Position numbers and translations under genes: made by a program. A stretch of DNA of 64,000 nt from positions 310,001 to 374,000 of the forward strand of contig NZ_WNKF01000001.1 of assembly GCF_010119225.1 (NCBI RefSeq), in the 5' to 3' direction. Source of the DNA: Cyclobacterium roseum (GTDB lineage Bacteria; Bacteroidota; Bacteroidia; Cytophagales; Cyclobacteriaceae). Position 1 is the stretch's first letter. Every line of letters starts with the position of its first letter. The notes beneath the pieces were generated by a model that saw nothing but the letters and a program-made list of their open reading frames with translations, had not been told where the DNA came from and ran no database searches. Positions 44,561 through 52,050 of the stretch are shown in pieces.

Positions 44561-45742
44561 TCAGGGCAAGGGCTCCAAGGTGAAATGCAGCTCCTTCGGA
44601 TATTTGGCGCGGTTGATTTTTCCATCCAACCAAAAAACCAGGGCATCAAGGGATTCCAGTCCTGCTTTATGCCTGCCTTGCTCGTAGGAGCGAAAACCCA
44701 GGATATAGGTTCTGTTTTGTGGCCGGTATTGTTGAAAATAAATTTTGTCTTTTTCGCGTATCTGATCGAGCAATTGTTTTCCAGCCAGGGAAAGATCTAT
44801 TAAAAATCCCTCGTTCCAGGTACGGTGATCAGCTACCGCCAGCAGTTGCCCATCCATAAAAAGCTGATAATAGCCTTTTTTCAAGCCTTGGATACGGATT
44901 TTCGGACCTTTAAAGGAATCCTGAGAGACCAGTTGGGGTAGGCCATTATTAGTTTGAATAAATTTCAGTTTGCCTGAACCGGAGTCAGCGCTCAAAAGTT
45001 TTCCAGGGTTCGGGGAACTGAGGGAATTTTCCCTGATGTCTATCAGGATTTCAGTAGGTTCTACGTGCGGCAGTCCTATTTTTTCTCCCAGTGTTTGGGC
45101 GAATAACAGATAGCCCTCCGAGCTCAGGTGAACCCCATTGGGCTCCCAAATATTAGCTTGCTTTTGTTTTTCAAAGGCTTCAAAGGCATCCAGATAGATC
45201 AGGTTTCTGCTCGCTGCAATATCAGCCATGCTTTGGTTGTAGGTTTTCAGGTTGGCAGCGTACCGATTCGATAACTCCGAATCTTCAGCCATGTATTGGG
45301 GAATGGTAGAAATCAACAGAGCTTTGGTACCGATGGCATCCAGTGAGTCCAGCAAGCGATTTAAACCCTGTTCAAACTTGCCAAGTCCAACTGAGCCACT
45401 TTGCGCTTCAATGCCTCCATAGGCCAGAAAGGCCCAATCTGCCCGGGCGGCTTTTAGTTGGCTGATCAACAGATCAAAGGGACCCGGAGGATTGGTGTAA
45501 TAACTTCTGGCATCGCCAAAAACGGTATCCCCGGACCAGCCCAGGTTTCGAAAGGAGAGGTGTTTTTCCGGATGATGGCTGGTAATGAGGTACTCCAAAA
45601 ATCCATAGTGTTGCTCGTTCTCCATCAGCGCATTGCCCAAATAAATAATCCGGTCGCCATCATTAGGGTCGAAGGTTGGTTGAGAAGATACGGGAGTGCT
45701 GAATGCTGTTAGCAGGAATAGAAAAGTGATAATTCGGTACAT
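44561..45742 (-). CDS. Exported SGNH-fold protein associated with the PVC-type dehydrogenase
   Basis: A 393-residue protein with signal peptide (to ~VSSQ). It has an SGNH/GDSL-like domain: block I region RIIYLGNALMENEQHYGFLE, then FRNLGWSGDTVFGD, AFLAYGGIEAQSGS (block III region) and NGVHLSSEGY (block V His). The usual nucleophile Ser of block I (GDS) is replaced in GNALME, and the Asp of the D-x-x-H pair appears as Asn, so classical esterase chemistry is doubtful. The C-terminal ~130 residues are a separate beta-rich region. It is upstream of the 1176-residue dehydrogenase on the same strand with a 39-base gap, so they are probably co-expressed. Confidence 0.7.
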   Translation of the reverse strand: MYRIITFLFLLTAFSTPVSSQPTFDPNDGDRIIYLGNALMENEQHYGFLEYLITSHHPEKHLSFRNLGWSGDTVFGDARSYYTNPPGPFDLLISQLKAARADWAFLAYGGIEAQSGSVGLGKFEQGLNRLLDSLDAIGTKALLISTIPQYMAEDSELSNRYAANLKTYNQSMADIAASRNLIYLDAFEAFEKQKQANIWEPNGVHLSSEGYLLFAQTLGEKIGLPHVEPTEILIDIRENSLSSPNPGKLLSADSGSGKLKFIQTNNGLPQLVSQDSFKGPKIRIQGLKKGYYQLFMDGQLLAVADHRTWNEGFLIDLSLAGKQLLDQIREKDKIYFQQYRPQNRTYILGFRSYEQGRHKAGLESLDALVFWLDGKINRAKYPKELHFTLEPLP

Positions 45743-46057
45743 GGGTTTAAATAAGGTCTTGGCTTGAAACCATTAAATTTGGACTACAATATAAAAAGGA
45801 AGCTTCATTTTCAATTAGAAAATATCAATTATTCCATTACTGGTTCATTATTCCAGGGACAGGGTTAGTAGGATAAATGGGATTGGTAGTGCTTTCCTTA
45901 TAGCACTGCCAAAAGCGGTCTTCTTGCTCACCGGTCGAAAAAGCAAACCTACTTAGAAATCAATACGATTTGCAATAGATGGATTAAATATATTACCTAA
46001 AATCCGTAAACCTGTCAGGTTTTGGTTGGTATCTAATCATTAGTAAATGTTGGGTAG
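45743..46057. other. Intergenic region with palindrome
   Basis: No gene is seen here. A perfect palindromic element AAACCTG-T-CAGGTTT lies at 46008-46022 and returns as AAACCTG-A-CAGGTTT at 46061-46075. The region also carries the presumed promoter of the SGNH-like gene. Confidence 0.5.
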
Positions 46058-46075
46058 ATGAAACCTGACAGGTTT
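46008..46075. repeat. Pair of AAACCTGnCAGGTTT palindromes
   Basis: Two 15-base palindromes, 46008-46022 and 46061-46075, 38 bases apart. Because their central bases are T and A they are exact reverse complements of each other and can also pair as one 15-bp stem. This type of palindrome is a frequent dispersed intergenic element in Bacteroidota. Confidence 0.7.
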
Positions 46076-46231
46076 AAACCCTTTGTTTATCTGTACCCCA
46101 TCAATGAAGGCAGGCAAATGGGTCAACCGGTTCCCTGGGATAAACCCGGCTTGTTCAAATTAGGACTTGGCGATAACCGGTACCTGCATTATGCAGACCA
46201 GGCCGAAATACATGAGGAGGAAAAGGACTAA
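46058..46231 (+). CDS. Possible small protein (57 aa), unrecognised
   Basis: ATG at 46058, TAA at 46229-46231. The product contains FVYLYPINEGRQMGQPVPWD, GLFKLGLGDNRYL and the acidic end QAEIHEEEKD, a composition that looks protein-like rather than random. The start codon lies inside the repeat pair, so the ORF may have lost an original 5' part and be a fragment. It converges on the Uma2 gene. No family recognised. Confidence 0.3.
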   Translation: MKPDRFKPFVYLYPINEGRQMGQPVPWDKPGLFKLGLGDNRYLHYADQAEIHEEEKD

Positions 46232-46280
46232 CAATGTTATTACATTTATAAATTGAGGAAAAGAACCAGGAACCCATGCA

Positions 46281-46871
46281 TTATTCCATTGCCTTGAAAA
46301 ATGATTCAAGGTTCAATTGGAATCCTTTGATCACATTGGATTCCACCAGATCTCCTGAAGCAAAAAGTCGCGAGGGATGATATTTTCCCTCGATCAGGGA
46401 ATAAATCAAAATCGTTTGTTCAATGGGATGAATGATCCAATATTCTTTGACACCAGATTCCTCGTAAACTTCGTATTTGTTCGCCAGTTCTTTTCGATTG
46501 TTTCCAGGAGAAAGTATCTCTACGATCAAATCCGGGGCGCCAACACATCCGGCATTGTCCAGCTTAACCGGATCGCAAATGACATAAATATCAGGTTGGA
46601 CTACCGTATATATCGCTTCATTTTTTTTGGAATGCCCGGGCAATCGCACATCAAATGGCGCAGCATAGATCTCACAGGGCTTGTTTTTAAGGTAATTGAA
46701 AAAAGCATTAAAAAGGTGTCCGGATACCTTTTGATGCAGCCTGTTGGGTCCGGGGGACATCTTAAAAATCCGGCCTTTGATCAACTCCACTCTTTCCTCC
46801 AGATCCCAATTCAGGTAATCTGCATAGGAATGGCTTTGATAGGCAAAATCGGGTTCTTCTGCTTTCGGAAT
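46281..46871 (-). CDS. Uma2 family putative endonuclease (DUF820), start unclear
   Basis: PD-(D/E)xK-type Uma2 protein: ELIKGRIFKMSPGPN, LPGHSKKNEAIYTVVQPDIY (active-site Asp in QPDIYVI), GAPDLIVEILSPGNNRKEL (Glu-x-Leu), EYWIIHP. The family is expanded in many bacteria, with unknown role. A GTG at 46790 would cut into the conserved region, and the frame is open upstream with sequence that fits the family (EEPDFAYQSHSYADYLNWDL). The relic at 48625-48772 shows that the ancestral start was ATG followed by PKA; here the matching codon at 46869-46871 is ATT. So the gene uses a rare ATT start, an internal start, or has lost its start. Confidence 0.65.
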   Translation of the reverse strand: MPKAEEPDFAYQSHSYADYLNWDLEERVELIKGRIFKMSPGPNRLHQKVSGHLFNAFFNYLKNKPCEIYAAPFDVRLPGHSKKNEAIYTVVQPDIYVICDPVKLDNAGCVGAPDLIVEILSPGNNRKELANKYEVYEESGVKEYWIIHPIEQTILIYSLIEGKYHPSRLFASGDLVESNVIKGFQLNLESFFKAME

Positions 46872-46987
46872 GACAGCTCTTCCTTTAATTTAGGAAATTG
46901 TACCTGTATTTGGAATACTTTTGAATATTACGTTTTCGGTTTATTTATTGAAACCAAAATCAGAAAAATAATGATATATACTTAAAA

Positions 46988-48532
46988 TTAATTGGTTACA
47001 GGATCCTTAAAATTGATTTTTTCTACGGTAATATCTTTCATTTTTGCATTTACCTCAAAGTTTTTAATCGCCTCTACTACGTCATAAGAAATAGCAACCG
47101 ATTTTGTGCAGTCAATAACTACCTTTGATCCGGGAGGGATTCTGTCTAATTCCTTGATGACACTTGCTTTATTAAAAAAGGAAACCTCTTCGGCAAGAAT
47201 CAAATGATACACCTTAACCCCCTTTTCATCTGAAATCTCTTCTTTCATATGGTGAGAATTTCGGTAGCTATGATACAGCGAAAAGATCCCCCCAACTATC
47301 AGGCCTGCTGCAATTCCTTGCAATAAGTCCGTTAGCAATATGGCCACTACCGTTACAAAAAAAGGAACAAACTGCTCTCTTCCCAATGAATACATTTGCT
47401 TAAATAAAGAAGGCTTTGCCAATTTATACCCAACTAAAAACAATATGGCAGCCAAGCTCGCCAAAGGAATCATGTTCAAGACATTGGCAATCGTAATGGC
47501 ACTGATTAGCAAGAAGAAACCATGTATGATGGCCGACATTTTTGTTTTCCCCCCGAATGCAATATTGGCAGAACTTCTGACAATGACCTGCGTAATGGGT
47601 AATCCCCCAACCAGACCGGAAAGGGTATTGCCCAGACCCTGTGCTTTTAGCTCTCTGTTGGTTGGAGTAACCCTTTTATGTGGGTCCAATTTGTCTGTTG
47701 CTTCTACGCATAAAAGCGTTTCCAAACTGGCTACAACAGCTATTACCACGCCTATTCTCCATATTTCCGGCATGGCCAGTGCGGAAAAATCAGGAAAGGT
47801 AAATTGACCAAAAAAATCGACCGTACTTTCAGGGACAGGGATATTCACCACCTGAGTGCTATTCAAAGAAAAATTTAAAATACCGCTTTGGTAAAGATAG
47901 TGCATCAATATGCCAACCAATACCACCACAACGGGTCCCTGTAAAAGCTGAAATAGTTTATGTTTTTTAGTTAATACCATTTCCCAAAGAATCAAAATGG
48001 CAATGGATATCGCCGTGATTAACAATGCGCCTGGCGTGATGTTTTGAAAGGCTTTTACGATTTCAGTAAAAGTATTTTCGCCATCGATCTGAGAAAATGC
48101 AAAATCTCCCAATACATCTTTATCCCATCCCAACGCATGAGGAATTTGTTTCAAAATGATCAACAAACCAATCCCGGTCAACATCCCTTTAATGACGGAT
48201 GAGGGAAAGAAATAGGCAATAAAACCTGCTTTGGCAAATCCCAATATAAGTTGTATGACCCCTCCGATGACTACAGAAACCAGGAAAAATTCCCAATTAC
48301 CCCCCAATTCTTCGACAGCATTAAAAACGATGACTGCCAGTCCTGCGGCAGGGCCACTAACTCCCAAGGGAGAACCACTGGCTATTCCAACTACTATCCC
48401 TCCGATAATTCCTGCAATAATTCCTGAAAAAAGTGGGGCTCCGGAGGCCAGTGCTATGCCCAGACATAGGGGTAGGGCTACAAAAAATACAACGATACTG
48501 GCCGGTAAGTCACGGTTTAAGTCCTTAAACAT
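46988..48532 (-). CDS. SulP family anion transporter with STAS domain
   Basis: A 514-residue membrane transporter. SulP motifs: VALPLCLGIALASGAPLFSG, LGVSGPAAGLAVIVF, NRELKAQGLGNTLSG, VIVRSSANIAFGG. A C-terminal STAS domain (~435-510; VKVYHLILAEEVSFFNKAS, KVVIDCTKS) follows the helices. It is close in sequence to the transporter part of the 37217-39463 gene but has no carbonic anhydrase domain. Likely substrate is bicarbonate, sulfate or a related anion. The gene is bracketed by an Uma2 gene and an Uma2 relic in the same orientation. Confidence 0.9.
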   Translation of the reverse strand: MFKDLNRDLPASIVVFFVALPLCLGIALASGAPLFSGIIAGIIGGIVVGIASGSPLGVSGPAAGLAVIVFNAVEELGGNWEFFLVSVVIGGVIQLILGFAKAGFIAYFFPSSVIKGMLTGIGLLIILKQIPHALGWDKDVLGDFAFSQIDGENTFTEIVKAFQNITPGALLITAISIAILILWEMVLTKKHKLFQLLQGPVVVVLVGILMHYLYQSGILNFSLNSTQVVNIPVPESTVDFFGQFTFPDFSALAMPEIWRIGVVIAVVASLETLLCVEATDKLDPHKRVTPTNRELKAQGLGNTLSGLVGGLPITQVIVRSSANIAFGGKTKMSAIIHGFFLLISAITIANVLNMIPLASLAAILFLVGYKLAKPSLFKQMYSLGREQFVPFFVTVVAILLTDLLQGIAAGLIVGGIFSLYHSYRNSHHMKEEISDEKGVKVYHLILAEEVSFFNKASVIKELDRIPPGSKVVIDCTKSVAISYDVVEAIKNFEVNAKMKDITVEKINFKDPVTN

Positions 48533-48624
48533 TTCAGCTTTTTTGGGTTATTCAAATTATTCAATTTGGTATAAACGACAAATTAAAAATAACAAATAGA
48601 TTTGAAACCAAAAAAAACTGCATT

Positions 48625-48772
48625 TTAAATGTTTAAATTGACCGATTGAAGTAACCATTCCTTTTTGTTATTACCGGTCGGAAGAATCGTCACAATCAGG
48701 TCCGGGGCACTTCAGGTAATCTGAGCAGTAATGATTTTGATAGGCAAAACCTGGTTCTTATGCTTTAGGCAT
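48625..48772 (-). pseudogene. Relic of a second Uma2 gene
   Basis: From ATG at 48770-48772 the minus strand reads MPKA, a stop, then EPGFAYQNHYCSDYLK, matching the N-terminus of the neighbouring Uma2 gene (EEPDFAYQSHSYADYLN). After a frame change it reads APDLIVTILPTGNNKKEWLL, matching APDLIVEILSPGNNRKEL, then stops at 48625-48627. About 70 codons between the two parts are missing. The gene is inactive by in-frame stop, frameshift and internal deletion. Confidence 0.7.
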
Positions 48773-48815
48773 CGGGCTCTACATTTCCTTCGTATAAATT
48801 TGTAAAAATCTTGCC

Positions 48816-48823
48816 TATCTTTG
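48816..48823 (+). promoter_or_regulatory. -7 box of the thioesterase gene
   Basis: TATCTTTG, an exact TAnnTTTG match, 42 bases before the ATG at 48866. Confidence 0.45.
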
Positions 48824-48865
48824 AATTCGTTTACGATTTATGTTGATGTATACCTATCCATTTAA

Positions 48866-49435
48866 ATGACTGTTCTCCCGCCTGCAAAGCCAGCTAATTT
48901 TTCCCGGGTCACCATGACCGAGTTAATGATCCCCTCGTATGCAAATTTCGGAGGAAAAATACATGGAGGCATTTTGCTTTCGCTGATGGACAAAGTAGCC
49001 TATGCTGCCGCCAGTAAGCATTCCGGTGCCTATTGTGTCACGGTTTCAGTAGATACGGTTGACTTTCTCCAGCCGGTAGAAGTGGGGGAGTTGGTTTCGC
49101 TCAAGGCCTCCGTTAATCATGTTGGAAACAGTTCCATGATCATCGGGATCAAGGTCATTTCCGAAAATGTAAAAACCGGCGTGGTAAAACATACCAATAC
49201 CTGCTATTTTACCATGGTCGCAAAAGGGGAGGACGATAAGCCTACTCCGGTACCTCCCTTGCTGCTTGAAACCCGAACCGATGTGCGTAGATTTGTTGAA
49301 GCCATCAAACGGAAGAGCTATAAAAAAGAGTACGATGCCATGTTGCATAAAATCAAACAAACATGGGATCAGGAAGCCATTTCCTCCCTGTTAGAAGGTC
49401 AGCGGTGTGAGGTGGCCCCTGAATTGAAAAAATGA
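48866..49435 (+). CDS. Hotdog-fold acyl-CoA thioesterase
   Basis: A 189-residue protein of the YciA/ACOT type. The first ~130 residues are one hotdog domain: MIPSYANFGGKIHGGILLSL (with the catalytic region GGKIHGG), MDKVAYAAASKHSG, VTVSVDTVDFLQPVEVGELV. It cleaves acyl-CoA to free acid and CoA. The C-terminal ~55 residues are charged and helical and extend beyond the fold. Its stop codon is one base away from that of the converging methyltransferase gene. Confidence 0.88.
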   Translation: MTVLPPAKPANFSRVTMTELMIPSYANFGGKIHGGILLSLMDKVAYAAASKHSGAYCVTVSVDTVDFLQPVEVGELVSLKASVNHVGNSSMIIGIKVISENVKTGVVKHTNTCYFTMVAKGEDDKPTPVPPLLLETRTDVRRFVEAIKRKSYKKEYDAMLHKIKQTWDQEAISSLLEGQRCEVAPELKK

Positions 49436-49436
49436 C

Positions 49437-50153
49437 TTACCGCTCTTTGCCAAAAACCAGGAAATGCTGAATATTTAAAAACTGACCATTCGTTACCAGT
49501 TCAAAACCATTAGCGGATAGTTCTTTTCTTACCTGGTCTACGGTCATTTTATGCAAGGGCTTGATAGCGACTTCTGGGTCCTCTCCCCGGTATTCGATCA
49601 ACACGAGCTTGCCATCTGATTTAAGTGCTTTTCGCATGTTTTGAAGCATTTCCTGCGGGAATGCCAGTTCGTGGTATACATCCACCATCAGGATCAAATC
49701 CAGGCTGTTATTCGGTAAGTTCGGAGACTTCTCTGTTCCATAGACGGGAATAACCTGATTCATGTTAAGTTTGTCGGCCTTATTTTGAAGGTAGTCAATG
49801 GCTTCTTTCTGGATTTCCACCGCATATACTTTCCCGTCGGGTACTTTTTCTGCGATTCGGAAGGTATAAAAGCCCGATCCGGCACCAATATCTGCCACTA
49901 CGCTATTGGATGTCAGCGGCAAATTTTCAATGGCCAAATCTGTATTTTCTTCTTCGGCTCTTCCCGGTCTTTCCAGCCAGGCCATACCATGGAAGCCCAT
50001 GATTTGGGATATTTCCCGACCCATGTACCATTTTCCAGAGCCATCCCTGCTGGGAGTTTCATAGGTATACGGGGAATCCTGCCCCAATGCAGGAAGTCCG
50101 GTAGCCAATAGTTGAAACCACAGGAAGGAAAGAAAAACGCTTGTTCGAATCAT
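49437..50153 (-). CDS. Class I SAM-dependent methyltransferase with an export signal
   Basis: A 238-residue protein. The Rossmann core is clear: VVADIGAGSGFYTFRIAEKV (SAM-binding motif I), VYAVEIQKEAIDYL, LDLILMVDVYHELAFPQEML and LVLIEYRGED. The N-terminus, however, has a hydrophobic run ending in ALGQ (~residues 5-25), a typical signal peptide, so the enzyme is predicted to be exported although SAM is cytoplasmic. Such exported-looking methyltransferases recur in Bacteroidota and Planctomycetes; their substrate is unknown. The signal may instead be a membrane anchor. Confidence 0.8.
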   Translation of the reverse strand: MIRTSVFLSFLWFQLLATGLPALGQDSPYTYETPSRDGSGKWYMGREISQIMGFHGMAWLERPGRAEEENTDLAIENLPLTSNSVVADIGAGSGFYTFRIAEKVPDGKVYAVEIQKEAIDYLQNKADKLNMNQVIPVYGTEKSPNLPNNSLDLILMVDVYHELAFPQEMLQNMRKALKSDGKLVLIEYRGEDPEVAIKPLHKMTVDQVRKELSANGFELVTNGQFLNIQHFLVFGKER

Positions 50154-50349
50154 AATCTAAAAACGCAATGAATAAAATTTTGTTTCCGTTTGAACCGGAA
50201 GAAAGACTGGTTTTGACTTTAATTTAAGTTTTATAACCGGCAGTCAATATCCCTGGTGCTTTTTAAAAAAACGGAAAGATTAAATCCGGTAGGTTATTGA
50301 ATAGCAAGTCAGGCAAAATTTATTATATTTAAGAAAAACAAGATGGACT

Positions 50350-50796
50350 ATGTACGGGAAACAGATGATAGGAAGTCTTCTCATGGTGCTGTTGCTATCC
50401 GTTTCACTGGAGGCGCAGACGATTGAAGATGGAAAAGCCATTATCCAACTGGTGGCACAGTATGCGGATGCCAGGGATCGGATAGACACGGTGCTGCTAA
50501 AAGATATTATTACCGAAGATATGGATCAATTGGTTTCTTCCGGGGAGTGGCGGTATGGAAAAGTGGCCGCTATCCAGGGAATGGCCGGTAGTTCCCGGAC
50601 AAATCCCGGGGACCGCATACTGAAAGTAGAACGGGTTCGGTATATGGATGAAAACGTGGGACTGGCGGATGCCCGATACATTATAAAAAATGAGGATGGC
50701 TCTGAACGGAAAATGTGGAGCACGTTTGTCGCCGTAAAGAAAGGAAACCATTGGAAAATTGCTGCTATTCGTAACATGTTGCCCTCTGGAAACTAA
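50350..50796 (+). CDS. SnoaL/NTF2-like (DUF4440) exported protein
   Basis: A 148-residue protein with a signal peptide (LLMVLLLSVSLEAQ) and a cone-shaped NTF2-like fold: AQYADARDRIDTVLLKDIIT, MAGSSRTNPGDRI, VGLADARYII and FVAVKKGNHWKIAAIRNMLP, the last being a typical DUF4440 ending. Function unknown; members bind small molecules or have cyclase-type roles. A shared terminator separates it from the converging eda operon. Confidence 0.75.
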   Translation: MYGKQMIGSLLMVLLLSVSLEAQTIEDGKAIIQLVAQYADARDRIDTVLLKDIITEDMDQLVSSGEWRYGKVAAIQGMAGSSRTNPGDRILKVERVRYMDENVGLADARYIIKNEDGSERKMWSTFVAVKKGNHWKIAAIRNMLPSGN

Positions 50797-50797
50797 A

Positions 50798-50837
50798 AAA
50801 CCAGCATCCCTTCTTTGGATAAGAGGAATGCTGGTTT
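50798..50837. terminator. Bidirectional terminator between the SnoaL-like gene and eda
   Basis: AAACCAGCAT (50798-50807) pairs perfectly with ATGCTGGTTT (50828-50837), with a further CCTT/AAGG-type extension, an A-tract before and T residues after. Located between converging genes. Confidence 0.8.
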
Positions 50838-50859
50838 AACTGCTGGTTATTGATTTGAA

Positions 50860-51522
50860 TCAGCCTTTTACTTCTTTTACGACTGCGAGAGCCTTTACGG
50901 CGGTTTCCTGAATTTTGGAATAGTTTTTTTCCTGCAGCAAGGTCTTGCTTACCAATTTACTTCCCATACCCACAGCGCAAACGCCTGCATCAAACCAGGC
51001 TTTGATGTTGTCCTTATCCAGGGAAACCCCTCCCGTAGGCATAAACATCAAATTGGGAAACAATGATTTGATGGCTCCCATAAATCCGGGACCCAGCATG
51101 TCACCGGGAAATAGTTTGATCATTTTGGCCCCCATGTTTTCTGCCTTGATGATCTCGGAAGGGGTCATGCAGCCGGGGATCCACAACATTTCGTTTTGGT
51201 CGGCTACTTCAGCAACTTCCTCTACCAGCCCCGGGCAAATGATAAAATCGGCTCCGGCCGCTATGTAGGTTGAGGCCATTTCCTTGTTCTTTATGGTACC
51301 AATCCCCAAAAGTAGGTCCTTCATTTCACTGTCCCGCAGCGCCACCATTTTCTTGAAATTGGCCAACGCAGCCTCCCCGCGATTGGTGTATTCTACCATA
51401 CGAATTCCCGCTTTGTAAAGGGCTTTTAACACCTCCAGGCTTACCGTTTCGTCTTTATCGAAATACAGGGGAAGGAGCGCTTGCTCCGGTATTTTTTTTA
51501 GAATTGATTCTTTTTTGTTCAT
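50860..51522 (-). CDS. eda: 2-keto-3-deoxy-6-phosphogluconate aldolase
   Basis: A 220-residue class I aldolase. Markers: LLPLYFDKDE start, MVEYTNRGEAALANF, LLGIGTIKNKEMASTYIAAG, ADFIICPG, WIPGCMTPSEI, the Schiff-base Lys in MIKLFPGDMLGP and MPTGGVSLDKDNIKAWFDAG. It cleaves KDPG into pyruvate and glyceraldehyde 3-phosphate. Last gene of a minus-strand unit kdgK-yhcH-eda, which converts ketodeoxygluconate to central intermediates. Confidence 0.92.
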   Translation of the reverse strand: MNKKESILKKIPEQALLPLYFDKDETVSLEVLKALYKAGIRMVEYTNRGEAALANFKKMVALRDSEMKDLLLGIGTIKNKEMASTYIAAGADFIICPGLVEEVAEVADQNEMLWIPGCMTPSEIIKAENMGAKMIKLFPGDMLGPGFMGAIKSLFPNLMFMPTGGVSLDKDNIKAWFDAGVCAVGMGSKLVSKTLLQEKNYSKIQETAVKALAVVKEVKG

Positions 51523-51583
51523 AATGGTTTGGGTAAATTATTCCGGAATACCTGTAAAACTGGCTATTGCCCAGGTACACCAA

Positions 51584-52036
51584 TCAGATTTTAACTTTAA
51601 TCACCATTTTTTTTATCTCGCCTTCGCCAATGAGTGGGGAGTGTACATCTTCCGGAAAAAGGATGACAAACTCATCCGGCTCCATGCCAAAATACATTTC
51701 TGGTGCATCTACGTAAAAAGAAACGTCCTTTTCAGGGTTGTAGTCTCCTTTTACCTGCCGGCACTTTTCTCTGGGTTTCCAGCCAATGGATTCTTTGCTG
51801 CTGATACAAACCTGAATGTCAATGTGCTTGTCATGGCATTCAAATTTTTCATTGGCCTCCTCCCTTGTTTTGCCGGGTTTGGTGAAAACAGCTGCTACCA
51901 GCTTGTCTCCATCAATTTCATACTTACCATCGGCCATAGCAGACAAGTCCTGATCCGAAATGAAAGCAAATGCTTTTTCAAACAGGGGATGTATAGCCTG
52001 GTACTTTTTACTATTGGCAAGGGTGTCAAGTATCAT
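51584..52036 (-). CDS. YhcH/YjgK/YiaL family protein
   Basis: A 150-residue protein of the DUF386 (YhcH) family: MILDTLANSKKYQAIHPLFE, FECHDKHIDIQVCISSKESI, AVFTKPGKTREEANEKFECH and LFPEDVHSPLIGEGEIKKMV, a double-stranded beta-helix with conserved His residues for metal binding. Members are found in sugar acid and sialic acid operons, possibly as sugar epimerases or anomerases. It sits 14 bases after kdgK and 61 bases before eda. Confidence 0.88.
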   Translation of the reverse strand: MILDTLANSKKYQAIHPLFEKAFAFISDQDLSAMADGKYEIDGDKLVAAVFTKPGKTREEANEKFECHDKHIDIQVCISSKESIGWKPREKCRQVKGDYNPEKDVSFYVDAPEMYFGMEPDEFVILFPEDVHSPLIGEGEIKKMVIKVKI

Positions 52037-52050
52037 GATTTTACCGCTTG

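Noticed and set aside
46377-46985. 202-codon plus-strand ORF opposite Uma2
   Set aside because: Antisense to conserved Uma2 motifs; composition not protein-like.
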